A stretch of 62,481 bases of DNA from Photorhabdus khanii NC19 (lineage in GTDB: Bacteria; Pseudomonadota; Gammaproteobacteria; Enterobacterales; Enterobacteriaceae). The notes below the pieces were generated by a model. The model searched no databases, was not told the DNA's origin, and was given only the letters and a program-made list of their open reading frames with translations. The position numbers and the translations under genes are program-made. Each line of letters starts with the position of its first letter. The stretch's first letter is position 1. The stretch is taken from the NCBI RefSeq assembly GCF_000517265.1, contig NZ_AYSJ01000002.1, positions 117,507 to 179,987 on the forward strand, written 5' to 3'. Below, one piece after another: positions 27,077-38,131 of this stretch.

Positions 27077-27733
27077 TTAATCTTCTTTTCCTTGCTCTTT
27101 CTCTGCCTGAATTTTTTCTTCCTCAGTCATCTCTTTTTTTCTTTTGAGTTTGTTCCAGATACGACTTTCCTGGCCGCGCCACAGGCGCTGGATATTATCA
27201 TGGTGACGGAGCAGTACCAGACAGCAGAGCATGGCAACCGGAAAAGTAAATTCAGGTTTAAACCACCAGACATAAAAAGGTGCTATCAAAGCGCTGACAA
27301 TTGCACCTAGAGAGGAATAACCACTCAGTAGTACCGTCAACAGCCAGGTACCTGTCATCAAACCCATCAGATCCCAGCCAATTGCGGCAATCGCACCAAA
27401 AGCCGTTGCTACTCCTTTACCGCCTTTAAAATGGAAAAAGATCGGATAAATATGGCCGAGACAAGCAGCTATTGCCGTAATTCCCAGATAGAAAGGGGGA
27501 ACATTAAGCTGATAAGCCAGCCAGACTGGGACCATACCTTTCAGAACATCACAAATCAGTACCACTGCCGCAGTACTGCGGCCACCAATCCGTAATACAT
27601 TTGTCGCTCCTGGGTTACCTGAGCCATGCTGGCGGGGATCCGGCAGCCCAGCCAGCCGACAGATAAGTATTGCGCTGGAGATTGAACCGCAAAGATACGC
27701 GAAGATAATCATACCAAGCGCGATAGCACTCAT
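27077..27733 (-). CDS. plsY: Acyl-phosphate:glycerol-3-phosphate acyltransferase PlsY
   Basis: An integral membrane enzyme that makes lysophosphatidate from acyl-phosphate (from PlsX) and glycerol-3-phosphate, the first acylation in phospholipid synthesis. Its three signature loops are present: [37 protein letters not shown] with the conserved glycines, and a later [17 protein letters not shown]. Five or so membrane segments fit the family. At 218 residues the C-terminus is a longer charged tail ([20 protein letters not shown]) than in E. coli. It is divergent from folB, as in E. coli. Confidence 0.95.
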   Translation of the reverse strand: MSAIALGMIIFAYLCGSISSAILICRLAGLPDPRQHGSGNPGATNVLRIGGRSTAAVVLICDVLKGMVPVWLAYQLNVPPFYLGITAIAACLGHIYPIFFHFKGGKGVATAFGAIAAIGWDLMGLMTGTWLLTVLLSGYSSLGAIVSALIAPFYVWWFKPEFTFPVAMLCCLVLLRHHDNIQRLWRGQESRIWNKLKRKKEMTEEEKIQAEKEQGKED

Positions 27734-27839
27734 AATGTCTCTCCAATAATAATGGTCGTTTTCTTAGCCTAGTCATGGATAATACGCATATTTAGTCGGA
27801 AGTGGTATCCGACAAGTTGAAAAACAGGAAAGCGACGTG

Positions 27840-28190
27840 ATGGATATCGTATTTATTGAGGAATTAACGGTCATTACCACCATTGGTGTTTACGACTGGG
27901 AACAGACCATTAAACAGAAGTTAGTGTTCGATATCGAAATGGGATGGGATAATAAACGCGCATCTTCCAGCGATAATGTCGAACATTGCCTGGATTACGC
28001 TAAAGTTAGCGAAGCGGTTATCAACCACGTAGAAAGTCAGAGTTTTGCTCTGGTTGAAAGAGTGGCGGAAGAGGTGGCCAATCTGTTATTAAACCGTTTT
28101 AATTCGCCGTGGGTACGGATAAAAGTCAGTAAGCCGGGGGCGGTGGCACAGGCTCGTCAGGTCGGTGTTGTTATTGAGAGAAAAAAATAA
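27840..28190 (+). CDS. folB: Dihydroneopterin aldolase FolB
   Basis: Cleaves 7,8-dihydroneopterin to 6-hydroxymethyl-dihydropterin in folate synthesis and forms ring octamers. The ATG at 27840 gives MDIVFIEELTVITTIGVYDWE, matching E. coli; the GTG three bases upstream is an alternative. The catalytic stretch VESQSFALVERVAEEVANLLL and the final VRIKVSKPGAVAQARQVGV are clear. At 116 residues it is near the usual length. Confidence 0.96.
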   Translation: MDIVFIEELTVITTIGVYDWEQTIKQKLVFDIEMGWDNKRASSSDNVEHCLDYAKVSEAVINHVESQSFALVERVAEEVANLLLNRFNSPWVRIKVSKPGAVAQARQVGVVIERKK

Positions 28191-28368
28191 TCCGATCAGC
28201 AGTGAATTCAGTTGTCATATTATTGTCATTATTCTTGCATAGGCTGGCATGCGTCATTGCCAGGCGTGATAATTATGTCAATTGATTAATGGCAATGGAA
28301 AAATGGTAGCTGGATTCATCTGTGCTACCTGTTTTGGAGATTTGTTTAATGGAGTGCGATCTCGCTAT

Positions 28369-29187
28369 ATGACTGACCTTTCTACCTTGTTTCATGCATT
28401 TATTCTTGGTGTTGTTGAAGGGCTGACTGAGTTTCTTCCTGTTTCCTCAACGGGTCATATGATCATCGTGGGTCATTTGCTGGGATTTACCGGCGATAAA
28501 GCGGAAACATTTGAAGTTATTATCCAGCTTGGATCGATTCTTGCCGTGGTAGTGGTATTTTGGCGTCGTTTGTTTGGGTTAATTGGTATTCACTTTGGTG
28601 AAGCTCCTCACGAAGGTAAAACCAACGGCAAGCTGAAACTGAGCCACATTCTTTTGGCGATGTTACCTGCGGTAACGCTTGGATTGCTGTTCCACGATAC
28701 TATTAAATCGCTGTTTAACCCACAGAGCGTTATGTACGCCTTAATTATTGGCGGTGTGTTACTGATTATCGCAGAAATTCTGAAACCTAAGACACCGAAA
28801 GCAGAAGGGCTGGATGATATTACTTATCGCCAGGCTTTTATGATTGGTTGCTTCCAGTGTTTGGCATTGTGGCCGGGATTCTCCCGTTCAGGCGCGACAA
28901 TTTCGGGTGGAATGCTGATGGGGGTTAACCGTTATACCGCATCAGAGTTCTCGTTTATTCTGGCTGTACCGATGATGATGGGGGCGAGCGGGCTGGATTT
29001 ATATAAGAGCCTGCATTTTTTGACTGCTTCTGATATCCCAATGTTTGCTGTTGGTTTTATTACTGCATTTATTGTCGCATTGATTGCAATTAAAACCTTC
29101 CTGGCATTGATTAAGCGTATGTCTTTCATCCCATTTGCTATCTACCGCTTTATTGTCGCCGCCGCTGTTTACTGGGTATTTATGTAG
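28369..29187 (+). CDS. uppP: Undecaprenyl-diphosphatase UppP (BacA)
   Basis: A membrane phosphatase that recycles undecaprenyl pyrophosphate to the monophosphate carrier for peptidoglycan and other envelope polymers; its overproduction gives bacitracin resistance. The two signature motifs are [15 protein letters not shown] and [19 protein letters not shown], with some eight membrane segments. The start is set at 28369 by alignment to the E. coli protein (both 273 residues). The frame is open for a further 87 bases, and GGAG lies rather far (14 bases) upstream of this ATG. Confidence 0.95.
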   Translation: MTDLSTLFHAFILGVVEGLTEFLPVSSTGHMIIVGHLLGFTGDKAETFEVIIQLGSILAVVVVFWRRLFGLIGIHFGEAPHEGKTNGKLKLSHILLAMLPAVTLGLLFHDTIKSLFNPQSVMYALIIGGVLLIIAEILKPKTPKAEGLDDITYRQAFMIGCFQCLALWPGFSRSGATISGGMLMGVNRYTASEFSFILAVPMMMGASGLDLYKSLHFLTASDIPMFAVGFITAFIVALIAIKTFLALIKRMSFIPFAIYRFIVAAAVYWVFM

Positions 29188-29196
29188 TGAATGATT

Positions 29197-29246
29197 CCCC
29201 TGATATCGATTTAATTCGGATATCATCCAACGTTTGATATCAGGGG
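29197..29246. repeat. Inverted repeat after uppP
   Basis: CCCCTGATATC (29197-29207) and GATATCAGGGG (29236-29246), a perfect 11-bp stem between the convergent uppP and cca genes. It has no T-run on either side, so it may be a 3' stabilising stem rather than an intrinsic terminator. Confidence 0.6.
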
Positions 29247-29280
29247 ATGCACAGAATATTTGATCTTTCAGACAACAGTA

Positions 29281-30507
29281 TTAATTTTGTTGTTGCTTCC
29301 ATTCAGCCAATGCTTGCTGACGCTGGCGTCGTAACTCATCACCAATATCCGCACCACGTAAGCCGTTGTCTACAATACTTTTCACCTGGACCTGGCTGGC
29401 AACCTTAAATGCCTGTTGCAGATAATGACCTTGTGGATAGGGGGTATTTTCAAAACCGGTACGACCCCGTGCATCTGCTTCGCTGGTGATAATTAACTGA
29501 TCTATTCGCTGAGGTTTACGCCATGCATCAATGGAATCAAACAATTTAAGCAATGTTTTTGGCCGCAATTGATCGATGGTATGCACTAAGTCATGATATT
29601 GAGCGACCAGTTTTGCCAAATCACGGGCGGAATGAGGAACACGCAGACGTTGGCATAATTGATCGACTAATTTAGCGCCTGCGGGGCCATGTCCATAATG
29701 ATGAGGCCACTGTTCTGGCGGTGTCAGTCCTTTGCCAAGATCATGGCATAAGGCAGCAAAACGGCTATCTATTTCGTCTGTCAGATCAGCGACAACTTTC
29801 AGTACCATCAATGTGTGAATACCGGTATCAATCTCAGGATGCCACTTCTCCGGTGCGGGAACGCCAAACAGATTATCAATTTCAGGAAACAATACCGCCA
29901 ATGCACCACAATCACGCAAAACCTGAAAAAAAACTTGTGGTGAATGGGTGGAAAGGGCTTTTTCTGTCTCTTTCCAGACACGCTCCGGTGTGAGTGCTGA
30001 TAACTCTCCGTTAGTTGCCATTTTTGACATTAACGTTAATGTTTCTGGTGCGATGGTAAATCCCAAATGGGCGAAACGGGCGGCAAAACGGGCTACCCGT
30101 AATACCCTCAGTGGATCTTCAGAGAAAGCATCGGAAACATGGCGCAAGATACGATTATTTAAGTCATCAACCCCACGGCAAGGATCGACAAGTTCGCCTT
30201 CGAATGTTTGAGCAATCGCGTTAATGGTCAGATCACGGCGCAGCAAATCATCTTCCAGTGTGACATCCGGCGCGGCGTAGCAGGTAAAACCCGTATATCC
30301 TGGGCCGGATTTTCTCTCAGTGCGTGCCAGCGCGTACTCTTCATGGTTTTTGGGATGCAGGAACACCGGGAAATCTCTGCCAACTTGCTGATATCCCTGA
30401 GACAATAGCTCTTCCGGTGTCCCGCCAACAACAACCCAATCCCGTTCTTTCACAGGAAAGTTTAGCAGGCGGTCGCGTACTGCACCGCCAACCAGATAGA
30501 TTTTCAC
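29281..30507 (-). CDS. cca: Multifunctional CCA-adding enzyme (tRNA nucleotidyltransferase)
   Basis: Adds or repairs CCA at tRNA 3' ends and has phosphohydrolase activities through an HD domain. The GTG at 30507 with AAGGA upstream gives [12 protein letters not shown], matching E. coli. The class II nucleotidyltransferase motifs are GGAVRD, ERDW, and [11 protein letters not shown]. The HD domain has [16 protein letters not shown] and [12 protein letters not shown] near residues 210-245. The first metal-binding residue is Glu (E21) where E. coli has Asp. The same exchange is found, from memory, in Yersinia, so it is not a defect. At 408 residues it lies 14 bases after ygiM. Confidence 0.95.
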   Translation of the reverse strand: MKIYLVGGAVRDRLLNFPVKERDWVVVGGTPEELLSQGYQQVGRDFPVFLHPKNHEEYALARTERKSGPGYTGFTCYAAPDVTLEDDLLRRDLTINAIAQTFEGELVDPCRGVDDLNNRILRHVSDAFSEDPLRVLRVARFAARFAHLGFTIAPETLTLMSKMATNGELSALTPERVWKETEKALSTHSPQVFFQVLRDCGALAVLFPEIDNLFGVPAPEKWHPEIDTGIHTLMVLKVVADLTDEIDSRFAALCHDLGKGLTPPEQWPHHYGHGPAGAKLVDQLCQRLRVPHSARDLAKLVAQYHDLVHTIDQLRPKTLLKLFDSIDAWRKPQRIDQLIITSEADARGRTGFENTPYPQGHYLQQAFKVASQVQVKSIVDNGLRGADIGDELRRQRQQALAEWKQQQN

Positions 30508-30521
30508 CTGAATATTCCTTA

Positions 30522-31142
30522 TCAACTCATCCAACGGTCATTACGCTTACGACGCGGAACCATATGTGGTAGTAACAGCCCTAAAATTAAACCCGCACCT
30601 GCAACACCACCGCCGTACATAAACCATTGCAGAATGATATTGCGTTGTTTGTCATCAAGTTGCAGATTCGCAGCATCAAGTTTTTTCTCTGCCACAATCA
30701 GTTTATTTTTCAAATGCTCATTTTCTTTTTTCAGCCCTGCAATAATGTCACTGCTGTTTGAAACGTTTTGTTGCATGTCGGCAGTGCGCTGATTCCAGCT
30801 ATTGTCTATATTGGCTAGCTTATCTGTCAGTATTTTGATTTCCTGCTCCATCTCTGGGAGGCGTGTGCGCAAGCTCGGTTTATCACTGAGCTGGTTAATG
30901 GGTAGCCAGACAATACGGTCTTTATCATCCTTCACCTGAGCGTAATTACTGTCCCGGTTGATGCTTATCAATGTGACTTCATCACCGGCATTCAGTGTGC
31001 CGGCGATACGATATTTGTTACCCGGTCCAGCGTGCGTATAGGTAGATAACTCATCAGATACATAGCGCTTTTCTTCCGCGTGGGTAGTAAGCGAAAAGCT
31101 TAGGCTCAATAGCGTCGTAAGAAGTAAAGGTAATTTTCGCAT
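30522..31142 (-). CDS. ygiM: SH3-domain membrane protein YgiM
   Basis: A periplasmic/inner-membrane protein of unclear role, TIGR04211 family. A signal peptide ([22 protein letters not shown]) is followed by a bacterial SH3 domain ([20 protein letters not shown], then [16 protein letters not shown]). A coiled coil spans about 105-170 ([15 protein letters not shown] and on), then one C-terminal transmembrane helix ([20 protein letters not shown]) and a basic tail. At 206 residues it equals E. coli YgiM. It forms an operon with cca. Confidence 0.93.
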   Translation of the reverse strand: MRKLPLLLTTLLSLSFSLTTHAEEKRYVSDELSTYTHAGPGNKYRIAGTLNAGDEVTLISINRDSNYAQVKDDKDRIVWLPINQLSDKPSLRTRLPEMEQEIKILTDKLANIDNSWNQRTADMQQNVSNSSDIIAGLKKENEHLKNKLIVAEKKLDAANLQLDDKQRNIILQWFMYGGGVAGAGLILGLLLPHMVPRRKRNDRWMS

Positions 31143-31408
31143 TGTGATTTCAACTATTCTTTATCTATGGTGAGTTTAGAATTTGATAGTAAAGAGTTAA
31201 GTTTGCTAGAGCAAACAGTAAACCAAAATAGGAACTATCTTAACGGGTCGAATACGGGGCTTACTGGTTGTTTGTTTAACAGCACGTTTTTTGCCAATTA
31301 CTATCATAACTTTCAGAACAGAGAAAATTTTAATTTTTTCACTTAATCATAGAAAAAAGTAAAAGCGGGGTAAGATAATGACCAAAGATTGCCATCAATG
31401 GTGCAAAT

Positions 31409-32359
31409 ATGAGTGTAGAAATTGAATTAAAACTTATCGCCAGACCGCAGGCTATTCCTGGAATCTGTCAGCAATTATTGTTATTTCCTCATCACTACTT
31501 TGCTCCTCAGAAACTGACCAATATCTATTTTGAAACAGCGGATAACCAACTGCGCGGTCTTGATATGGGGCTGCGTATCCGTGGTTTTGATGATCAATAT
31601 GAGATGACAATCAAAACAGCGGGGGAAGTGATCGGCGGGTTGCATCAACGGCCGGAATATAATGTGCTATTGTTAAAGCCGGAACTGGCGTTGACGTTGT
31701 TTCCACCTCATATCTGGCCTGAAAACTGTGATGTGGAAGCGTTGCAATCCCGTTTAAATGCGTTATTCAGCACTGACTTTATGCGGGAGAAGTGGGTGGT
31801 TACTTACGGGCAAAGTGAGATTGAAGTTGTGCTCGATCAGGGAGAAATCATCGCGGCAGGCCGCAAAGAACCCATTTGTGAGTTTGAATTGGAGCTGAAA
31901 CAAGGAACTGTAGCGGATGTATTAGTGTTGGCCGTTGAGTTGGCAAAATCAGACGGCTTGCGACAGGGAAATAAAAGTAAAGCTGCTCGTGGCTATCAGT
32001 TAGCCCAAGGAAAACCAAAAACAGTTTTGCCTCAAGTACCGGTAGAAATTGATATGCAGCAGTCATTACCTTCTGTACTTTCGTCAATATTGGCTCATTG
32101 GCAAGAGCAGGAAGAGCGCTGGCTGATTGGCTTGTCAGAAAATCGGGATGGCTTGCAGCAAGTATTGACTTTAGTTCAGCGGGCGCTTGAATATTGCAAT
32201 GAGCCGGCAAGCAGGCCGGAACAGTTGGATGGTCAATTAGCGGCGATCAACCAGAAATTATCAGCAGCGGAAACAACGGCTGAAACGCTGTGTTACAGCT
32301 CAGGCTATTTGCAATGTAAGCTGGCGCTGACTATATGGTTGATCCATCTCTCCGCTTGA
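31409..32359 (+). CDS. ygiF: Inorganic triphosphatase YgiF, short form
   Basis: CYTH-domain enzymes hydrolyse tripolyphosphate within a tunnel lined with acidic and basic residues. The CYTH domain is complete: MSVEIELKLIA at the start holds the ExExK signature, and TIKTAG, FELELKQG and SKAARGYQLA follow. In E. coli a CHAD domain of about 200 residues follows and the whole protein has 433 residues. Here the protein stops at 316 after a partial CHAD-like region. No frameshift was evident to me in the following 16 bases before glnE, so a real shortening is likelier than a sequencing error. It precedes glnE, as in E. coli. Confidence 0.88.
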   Translation: MSVEIELKLIARPQAIPGICQQLLLFPHHYFAPQKLTNIYFETADNQLRGLDMGLRIRGFDDQYEMTIKTAGEVIGGLHQRPEYNVLLLKPELALTLFPPHIWPENCDVEALQSRLNALFSTDFMREKWVVTYGQSEIEVVLDQGEIIAAGRKEPICEFELELKQGTVADVLVLAVELAKSDGLRQGNKSKAARGYQLAQGKPKTVLPQVPVEIDMQQSLPSVLSSILAHWQEQEERWLIGLSENRDGLQQVLTLVQRALEYCNEPASRPEQLDGQLAAINQKLSAAETTAETLCYSSGYLQCKLALTIWLIHLSA

Positions 32360-32375
32360 ATAACAGGAATTCTCT

Positions 32376-35219
32376 ATGTTGCCACTTTCAACCCCGCTTT
32401 TGGCTCAGTTACCGAGTGTGACTAAGCATTTTCAGGAGCTGGCTTTGTGTGTTGAAGCTTTTGCTCCTCATGAGCAGGCTGTGTTATCACTGAGTGATTT
32501 TGTTGCTGAAAACCTTAAAATTCACCCTGAATGGTTAACTGAAATCCGCCAGAATCCACCGCAAGCGCGGGAGTGGCATCAATACGCTGAATGGTTGCAA
32601 CAGGTACTTTCATCCGCAGAGGATGAAAATACCCTGATGCGGGTTTTGCGTCAGTTCCGTAACAAAATTCTCGTCAGAATTGCCTGGTCACAGGTGCTGC
32701 ACACCAGTACGACTCAGGAGACATTGCAACAGCTCAGTATGTTGGCTGAAACGCTGATTATTGCCGCTCGCGACGGGTTGTATCAGCGTTGTTGTCGTGA
32801 TTGGGGAACCCCTTGCAATGAGCAGGGCGAACCACAACCTCTGTTAATTCTGGGCATGGGGAAACTGGGTGGTGGCGAGCTGAATTTCTCTTCCGATATT
32901 GATCTGATTTTTGCCTATCCTGAAAACGGTATTACCCGCGGTGGCCGCCGTGAAATGGACAACGCTCAGTTTTTTACCCGTCTGGGGCAGCGTCTTATCA
33001 AAGTCCTCGATCAGCAAACGGTAGATGGTTTTGTTTATCGGGTTGATATGCGTTTGCGTCCATTTGGTGACAGTGGTCCACTGGTATTCAGTTTTGCCGC
33101 ATTGGAGGATTATTATCAGGAACAGGGGCGTGATTGGGAGCGTTATGCGATGGTTAAAGCGCGAATTATGGGCGCGGGTAGTGAATCGTATTGCGAAGAA
33201 TTACGCCGGATGTTAAGGCCGTTTACCTTCCGCCGTTATATTGATTTCAGTGTGATTCAGTCCCTGAGAAACATGAAAGGGATGATTGAACGTGAAGTTC
33301 GTCGCCGTGGTTTGAAAGACAATATCAAACTGGGTGCGGGTGGTATCCGTGAAATTGAATTTATCACTCAAGTATTCCAGCTTATTCGGGGTGGCCGTGA
33401 ATGGTGTCTGCAATCTCCGGCTCTGTTACCCACGCTTCAAGTAATAGAAAAACTGGAACTTTTGCCGTCATCACAGGTAGAACAACTCGCTGACAGTTAC
33501 CTCTTTTTACGGCGGCTGGAAAATCTTTTACAGTCAATTAACGATCAGCAAACTCAGACGTTGCCAGAAGATGAACTGAGCCGTTCACGGTTGACGTGGG
33601 GAATGGGATTTGAAAGCTGGGATGAGTTGATGATTGCATTGAACAGCAGGATGGGCGCTGTTCGGATTATTTTCACGCAATTAATTGGTGATGACAGTGA
33701 TAATAATGAAGAAGAAGCTGGTCATGTGCCATTTAAGAGCTTATGGCTGGAAAATCTCGAAAAAGAAGAGTTAATCATACTGGCTCCGCATCTGGATGAA
33801 TTGGTTGCACAGCAGATATTACACGTCATTGCTCTATTCCGTCAGGATGTGGGAAAAAGAACCATTGGCCCTCGTGGACGTGATGTACTCGATCATCTGA
33901 TGCCACGTTTGTTGGTAAAAATCTGTTTGCGACAAGATGCCAATACAGTGTTGGAGCGAGTTATTCCATTGTTGTTGAGTATTGTCAGCCGCACAACTTA
34001 TCTGGAACTGATGTTGGAATCAGAAGCCGTACTGACACACGTTATCCGACTGTGTGCGGCTTCACCGATGATTGCTACTCAGCTTGCCCGTCACCCCTTG
34101 TTGCTGGATGAGCTGCTTGATCCCCAATTTCTGTATAAGCCGCTGCCTCTGAATGCCTATAAAGATGAACTGCGGCAATATTTGTTGCGAATACCGGAAG
34201 ATGATGAAGAGCAGCAATTAGAGGCTCTTCGCCAGTTTAAACAGGCGCAATTACTGAGAATTGCGGCGGAGGATATCACCGGCGTGTTGCCGGTGATGAA
34301 AGTGAGTGATCATCTCACTTATTTGGCAGAGGCAATTATTGAGGCGGTGGTTCAACAGGCGTGGGGACAAATGGCAAAACGTTATGGTGTTCCATCACAT
34401 CTGGATCAGCGGCAAGGGTTGGGATTTGCTGTGATTGGTTATGGCAAACTAGGGGGATGGGAACTGGGTTACGGTTCTGATCTTGATTTGGTTTTCTTGT
34501 TGGATTGCCCAATGGATGTCATGACCGAGGGTGATCGATCGATTGATGCCCGGCAATTTTATTTGCGTCTTGCCCAACGCATTATGCATCTGTTCAGTGC
34601 CCGAACTTCCTCTGGTGTGTTGTATGACGTCGATGTCCGCCTGCGACCTTCGGGCGAATCAGGAATGTTAGTCAGTACCATCGGAGCATTTGCTGATTAT
34701 CAGCAGAATGAAGCGTGGACTTGGGAACATCAGGCATTAGTACGCGCCCGGATGGTATTTGGTGATGAAAATTTGCATCAGGATTTTGAACGGATACGCC
34801 ATCAGACATTATGCACAGGACGAGAACCGGCTTTATTACGTCAGCAAGTTCGGGAAATGCGGGAGAAGATGCATAAACATTTAGGAAGCTGCCATTCAGA
34901 TCAATTTGATATTAAAGCTGATCCGGGCGGGATCACGGATATTGAATTTATTGCTCAGTATCTGGTATTGCGTTACGCCCCTGAAAATGAACGCTTGACG
35001 CGCTGGTCGGATAATGTGCGGATTTTTGAGTTAATGGCAACTTATGGAATTATGGATAAAGCTGAAGCCGCCACATTAACGCAGGCTTATATTTCCATGC
35101 GTGATGAATTGCATCATCTGGTGTTACAGGAGTTTTCCAGCCGGGTATCAGCCAATTGTTTCAGTAAGCAGCAGGAACAGATAGGTCATAGCTGGCAACA
35201 ATGGTTGGGTGAACAATAA
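32376..35219 (+). CDS. glnE: Glutamine synthetase adenylyltransferase/deadenylase GlnE
   Basis: Adenylylates glutamine synthetase when nitrogen is plentiful and removes AMP when it is scarce, controlled by PII. Two nucleotidyltransferase domains are plain. The N-terminal deadenylase has [20 protein letters not shown] near residues 165-185. The C-terminal adenylylase has [21 protein letters not shown] near 690-710. Each has the G-x11-D-x-D pattern with a matching [18 protein letters not shown] strand. At 947 residues it is the usual size. It is intact and 16 bases after ygiF. Confidence 0.97.
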   Translation: MLPLSTPLLAQLPSVTKHFQELALCVEAFAPHEQAVLSLSDFVAENLKIHPEWLTEIRQNPPQAREWHQYAEWLQQVLSSAEDENTLMRVLRQFRNKILVRIAWSQVLHTSTTQETLQQLSMLAETLIIAARDGLYQRCCRDWGTPCNEQGEPQPLLILGMGKLGGGELNFSSDIDLIFAYPENGITRGGRREMDNAQFFTRLGQRLIKVLDQQTVDGFVYRVDMRLRPFGDSGPLVFSFAALEDYYQEQGRDWERYAMVKARIMGAGSESYCEELRRMLRPFTFRRYIDFSVIQSLRNMKGMIEREVRRRGLKDNIKLGAGGIREIEFITQVFQLIRGGREWCLQSPALLPTLQVIEKLELLPSSQVEQLADSYLFLRRLENLLQSINDQQTQTLPEDELSRSRLTWGMGFESWDELMIALNSRMGAVRIIFTQLIGDDSDNNEEEAGHVPFKSLWLENLEKEELIILAPHLDELVAQQILHVIALFRQDVGKRTIGPRGRDVLDHLMPRLLVKICLRQDANTVLERVIPLLLSIVSRTTYLELMLESEAVLTHVIRLCAASPMIATQLARHPLLLDELLDPQFLYKPLPLNAYKDELRQYLLRIPEDDEEQQLEALRQFKQAQLLRIAAEDITGVLPVMKVSDHLTYLAEAIIEAVVQQAWGQMAKRYGVPSHLDQRQGLGFAVIGYGKLGGWELGYGSDLDLVFLLDCPMDVMTEGDRSIDARQFYLRLAQRIMHLFSARTSSGVLYDVDVRLRPSGESGMLVSTIGAFADYQQNEAWTWEHQALVRARMVFGDENLHQDFERIRHQTLCTGREPALLRQQVREMREKMHKHLGSCHSDQFDIKADPGGITDIEFIAQYLVLRYAPENERLTRWSDNVRIFELMATYGIMDKAEAATLTQAYISMRDELHHLVLQEFSSRVSANCFSKQQEQIGHSWQQWLGEQ

Positions 35220-35303
35220 CGGGTTATAGCGGTTTGGTGCATGGATTTTACTGGCTTATGGTAATATTTGGCACCTGTTGATATCTGATATTTGGAGCAA
35301 AGG

Positions 35304-36728
35304 ATGAAAGTGACACTCCCGGATTTTCACCGTGCAGAAGTTTTAGTTGTCGGAGATGTGATGTTAGACCGCTATTGGTATGGACCAACCAGCCGGATTT
35401 CACCGGAAGCCCCGGTACCTGTCGTCAAAGTCAATACCATTGAAGAACGTCCGGGAGGGGCGGCTAACGTTGCTATGAATATTGCTGCCCTTGGGGCGAA
35501 TTCACATTTGGTTGGTTTGACGGGGATTGATGATGCGGCGCGTGCGTTGGATGAAAAACTGAGTAGTTTTAAAGTGCGCTGTAATTTTGTTGCTGTGCCG
35601 ACTCATCCGACAATTACCAAACTGCGGATACTTTCCCGTAACCAGCAGTTAATCCGCCTGGATTTTGAAGAAGGTTTCGATAACGTTGATGCGCAACCGA
35701 TACTTGAGCGCATTGAACAAGCGTTACCTCATATCGGCGCATTGGTTCTGTCTGACTATGCTAAAGGCGCGTTGAGTCAGGTTCAAAAGATGATCAAACT
35801 GGCAAATGATGCCAACGTACCGGTGTTAATCGATCCGAAAGGGAGTGATTTTGAACGCTATCGTGGCGCAACTTTGCTAACGCCGAATTTGTCTGAATTT
35901 GAAGCGGTGGTAGGCCACTGCAAAGATAACGACGAACTGATTGATAAGGGCACTAAACTGGTTAAGGACTTGGATCTTCAGGCATTACTGATTACCCGTT
36001 CTGAACAGGGGATGAGTTTATTGAGTGTTGATCAGCCGCCACTGCATTTGCCAACACTGGCTCAGGAAGTGTTTGATGTGACTGGTGCTGGCGATACGGT
36101 GATTGGTGTGCTGGCAACGGCGATGGCGGCTGGAAAGCCACTGAATGAAGCCTGTTTCCTGGCGAATGCTGCCGCGGGTGTTGTGGTTGGCAAATTGGGG
36201 ACTTCAACGGTTTCGCCGGTTGAACTGGAGAATGCTGTTCGTGGCCGTGCTGAAACCGGTTTTGGTGTTATGAGTGAATTTCAGCTTAAGCAGGCAGTGG
36301 CTCATGCTCGCCAGCGTGGCGAAAAGATTGTGATGACTAATGGCTGTTTCGACATTCTACATGCGGGTCATGTCTCTTATTTGGAACATGCTCGTAAACT
36401 GGGTGATCGGTTGATTGTCGCCGTTAACAGTGATGCATCAACTAAGCGGCTGAAAGGTGAAACCCGTCCTGTCAATCCACTGGAACAACGAATGATAGTG
36501 CTATCGGCGCTGGGGGCTGTGGATTGGGTTGTTCCGTTTGAAGAAGATACGCCACGCCGTTTGATTACGGATGTTCTGCCGGATGTATTGGTGAAAGGTG
36601 GAGACTATAAGCTTGAAGAGATTGCTGGCAGTGAAGAAGTTTGGGCTGCGGGTGGTGAAGTCAAAGTGCTGAACTTTGAAAACGGTATTTCAACAACCAA
36701 TATCATTAACGCGATTAAAAAGCAGTGA
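35304..36728 (+). CDS. hldE: Bifunctional heptose kinase/adenylyltransferase HldE
   Basis: Converts D-glycero-D-manno-heptose 7-phosphate to the 1,7-bisphosphate and later to ADP-heptose for the LPS inner core. The N-terminal ribokinase domain shows [20 protein letters not shown] and the anion hole [10 protein letters not shown] near residue 260. The C-terminal cytidylyltransferase-like domain starts [20 protein letters not shown] with the HxGH motif. The ATG at 35304 (AAAGG upstream) gives 474 residues, as expected. ygiF-glnE-hldE is the E. coli order. Confidence 0.97.
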   Translation: MKVTLPDFHRAEVLVVGDVMLDRYWYGPTSRISPEAPVPVVKVNTIEERPGGAANVAMNIAALGANSHLVGLTGIDDAARALDEKLSSFKVRCNFVAVPTHPTITKLRILSRNQQLIRLDFEEGFDNVDAQPILERIEQALPHIGALVLSDYAKGALSQVQKMIKLANDANVPVLIDPKGSDFERYRGATLLTPNLSEFEAVVGHCKDNDELIDKGTKLVKDLDLQALLITRSEQGMSLLSVDQPPLHLPTLAQEVFDVTGAGDTVIGVLATAMAAGKPLNEACFLANAAAGVVVGKLGTSTVSPVELENAVRGRAETGFGVMSEFQLKQAVAHARQRGEKIVMTNGCFDILHAGHVSYLEHARKLGDRLIVAVNSDASTKRLKGETRPVNPLEQRMIVLSALGAVDWVVPFEEDTPRRLITDVLPDVLVKGGDYKLEEIAGSEEVWAAGGEVKVLNFENGISTTNIINAIKKQ

Positions 36729-36904
36729 ATAATGTTTTATAAAACGGAGTTTGCTGGGAAATAAGGTACTGGCAGGAGTATGCCGATTGGAGTGAAGAAT
36801 TAGCGACACTCCAGCGGCATGGTTTTGTACAGGGCGGGATTTTACTTTGTTTTTTAATTCATTTAGCAGCCATTTTATACTCCACTTATTTTACATTTAC
36901 CTAA
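36729..36904. other. Stretch with a short coding-like fragment
   Basis: 36762-36842 reads in one frame as YWQEYADWSEELATLQRHGF..., protein-like but without a start or a neighbouring frame, so probably a gene remnant of unknown family. No promoter or RNA recognised. Confidence 0.3.
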
Positions 36905-37475
36905 TTTGCCATAATCATTTAAAAGCGCGAATATAAAAGCATTAATATCAAAGGCGGATTTAACTCAATGAAACTTTTCAGCAGGAGCGTTAATGGCATT
37001 TAATCGAAAATCATTAACCATTAAAAGCGAGTTGAAAAGAAATCCGCATGGAGAAGAATATTACCCGAATAAACGGGGATTAAAACGCTTTCTCGCCGGT
37101 TATTTTATGAAGAAAACTGAAAAAATAATGTAATAAAAAAGGGATAAAATGGTTAATCCGGCAGGATTTAAACCCTGAAAATGGGGCGGATTATCCGAGA
37201 AAAAGCAAGGGTATTTTTATCTCATCAGGTTATTTACTGGTTGATTTATGGAGAAAAAATAAAAAGGATTAACCGATGAAAACCACTCAGGATTGCCAGT
37301 AAATCTTAATCGTAAACGATATGACGGTGATGAAAAAAGGGAAAACACAATATCCGATGATGATTAAACTTCATAAAAATCAGGTATTAAAAGTGGTAAA
37401 AACAACGGTGAAAACGTTATGCCGATTAAAACCATAAATTAAAACAATAGCATTTAATAACAGTTTAAACACTGC
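36905..37475. repeat. Tandem ~0.58-kb repeat, copy 1
   Basis: Very similar over its whole length to 37505-38084. It is A+T-rich and carries a conserved 5' part (TTTAAAAGCGCGAATA, then ATGAAACTTTTCAGCAGGAG), the small ORF at 36993, a further coding-like stretch ending at 37270 in another frame, and a conserved 3' part (GGTAAAAACAACGGTGAAAA, then ACCATAAATTAAAACAATAG). Confidence 0.85.
36993..37133 (+). CDS. Hypothetical 46-residue basic protein in repeat copy 1
   Basis: No family recognised. AGGAG lies just upstream of the ATG, and a short ORF (ATG at 36968, 11 codons) overlaps the start, possibly for coupling. The product is rich in Lys/Arg and aromatic residues: MAFNRKSLTIKSELKRNPHG, then EEYYPNKRGLKRFLAGYF. 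Copy 2 keeps the same 47-codon frame without stops, differing at nine or so residues, but begins with ATT instead of ATG. Downstream, in a different frame, LNPENGADYPRKSKGIFI (to a stop near 37270) repeats the NP...YP.K.KG motif, so the unit may itself derive from duplications of one motif. Confidence 0.45.
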   Translation: MAFNRKSLTIKSELKRNPHGEEYYPNKRGLKRFLAGYFMKKTEKIM

Positions 37476-37504
37476 CTATCATAAAACTCAGGGCAGGATT
37501 CCAT

Positions 37505-38084
37505 TTTCCATAATTATTTAAAAGCGCGAATACAAAAGCATTAAGGCTTTAATATTAAAATCGGATTTAACTCAATGAAACTTTTCAGCAGGAGAGTTAA
37601 TTGAGTTTAATCGAAAATCATTGACCATTAAAAATGAGTTTAAAATAAATCCGCATGGAGAAGAGTATTACCCGAATAAACGGGGATTAAAACGCTTTCT
37701 CGCCAGTTATTTTATGAAGAAAACTGCAAAAATAACGTAATAAAAAAGGGATAAAACGGTTAATCTGGCAGGATTTAAGCCCTGAAAATGAGGTGGATTA
37801 TCCGAGAAAAAACAAGGGATGTTTTTATCTCATCAGGCTATTTACTTATTGATTTATGAAGACAAAATAAAGGGTGGTGACTTATTAAAACAGCGGGTAA
37901 AACAGCGTCAGTAAAGATAAAAAGTGGATATGATTAGCATTTGTTAAACGTAAAACACGATCGCTAATGATGATTAAACTTAATAAAAAGCAGGTGTTAA
38001 AAGCGGTAAAAACAACGGTGAAAACGTTATACCGATTAAAAACCATAAATTAAAACAATAGCTTTTAATCACAGTTTGAAACCT
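37505..38084. repeat. Tandem ~0.58-kb repeat, copy 2
   Basis: Offset about 600 bases from copy 1. The small ORF frame (37600-37740) is conserved but lacks an ATG. The second coding-like stretch has an extra base near 37820 and a TGA where copy 1 has TGG. It looks like the more decayed copy. Confidence 0.85.
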
Positions 38085-38131
38085 GCTCTGGTTTTATGGG
38101 TATTTCAATTAAGGGCCTTGGAATGTGATAT

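Noticed and set aside
29281..30507. Loss of a metal-binding residue in Cca (Glu for Asp at position 21)
   Set aside because: A conservative carboxylate exchange that I recall also in Yersinia Cca; not evidence for a defect.
36905..38084. Possible CRISPR or ToxIN-type repeat array
   Set aside because: Only two long units, no short regularly spaced repeats, and no cas or toxN-like gene nearby.
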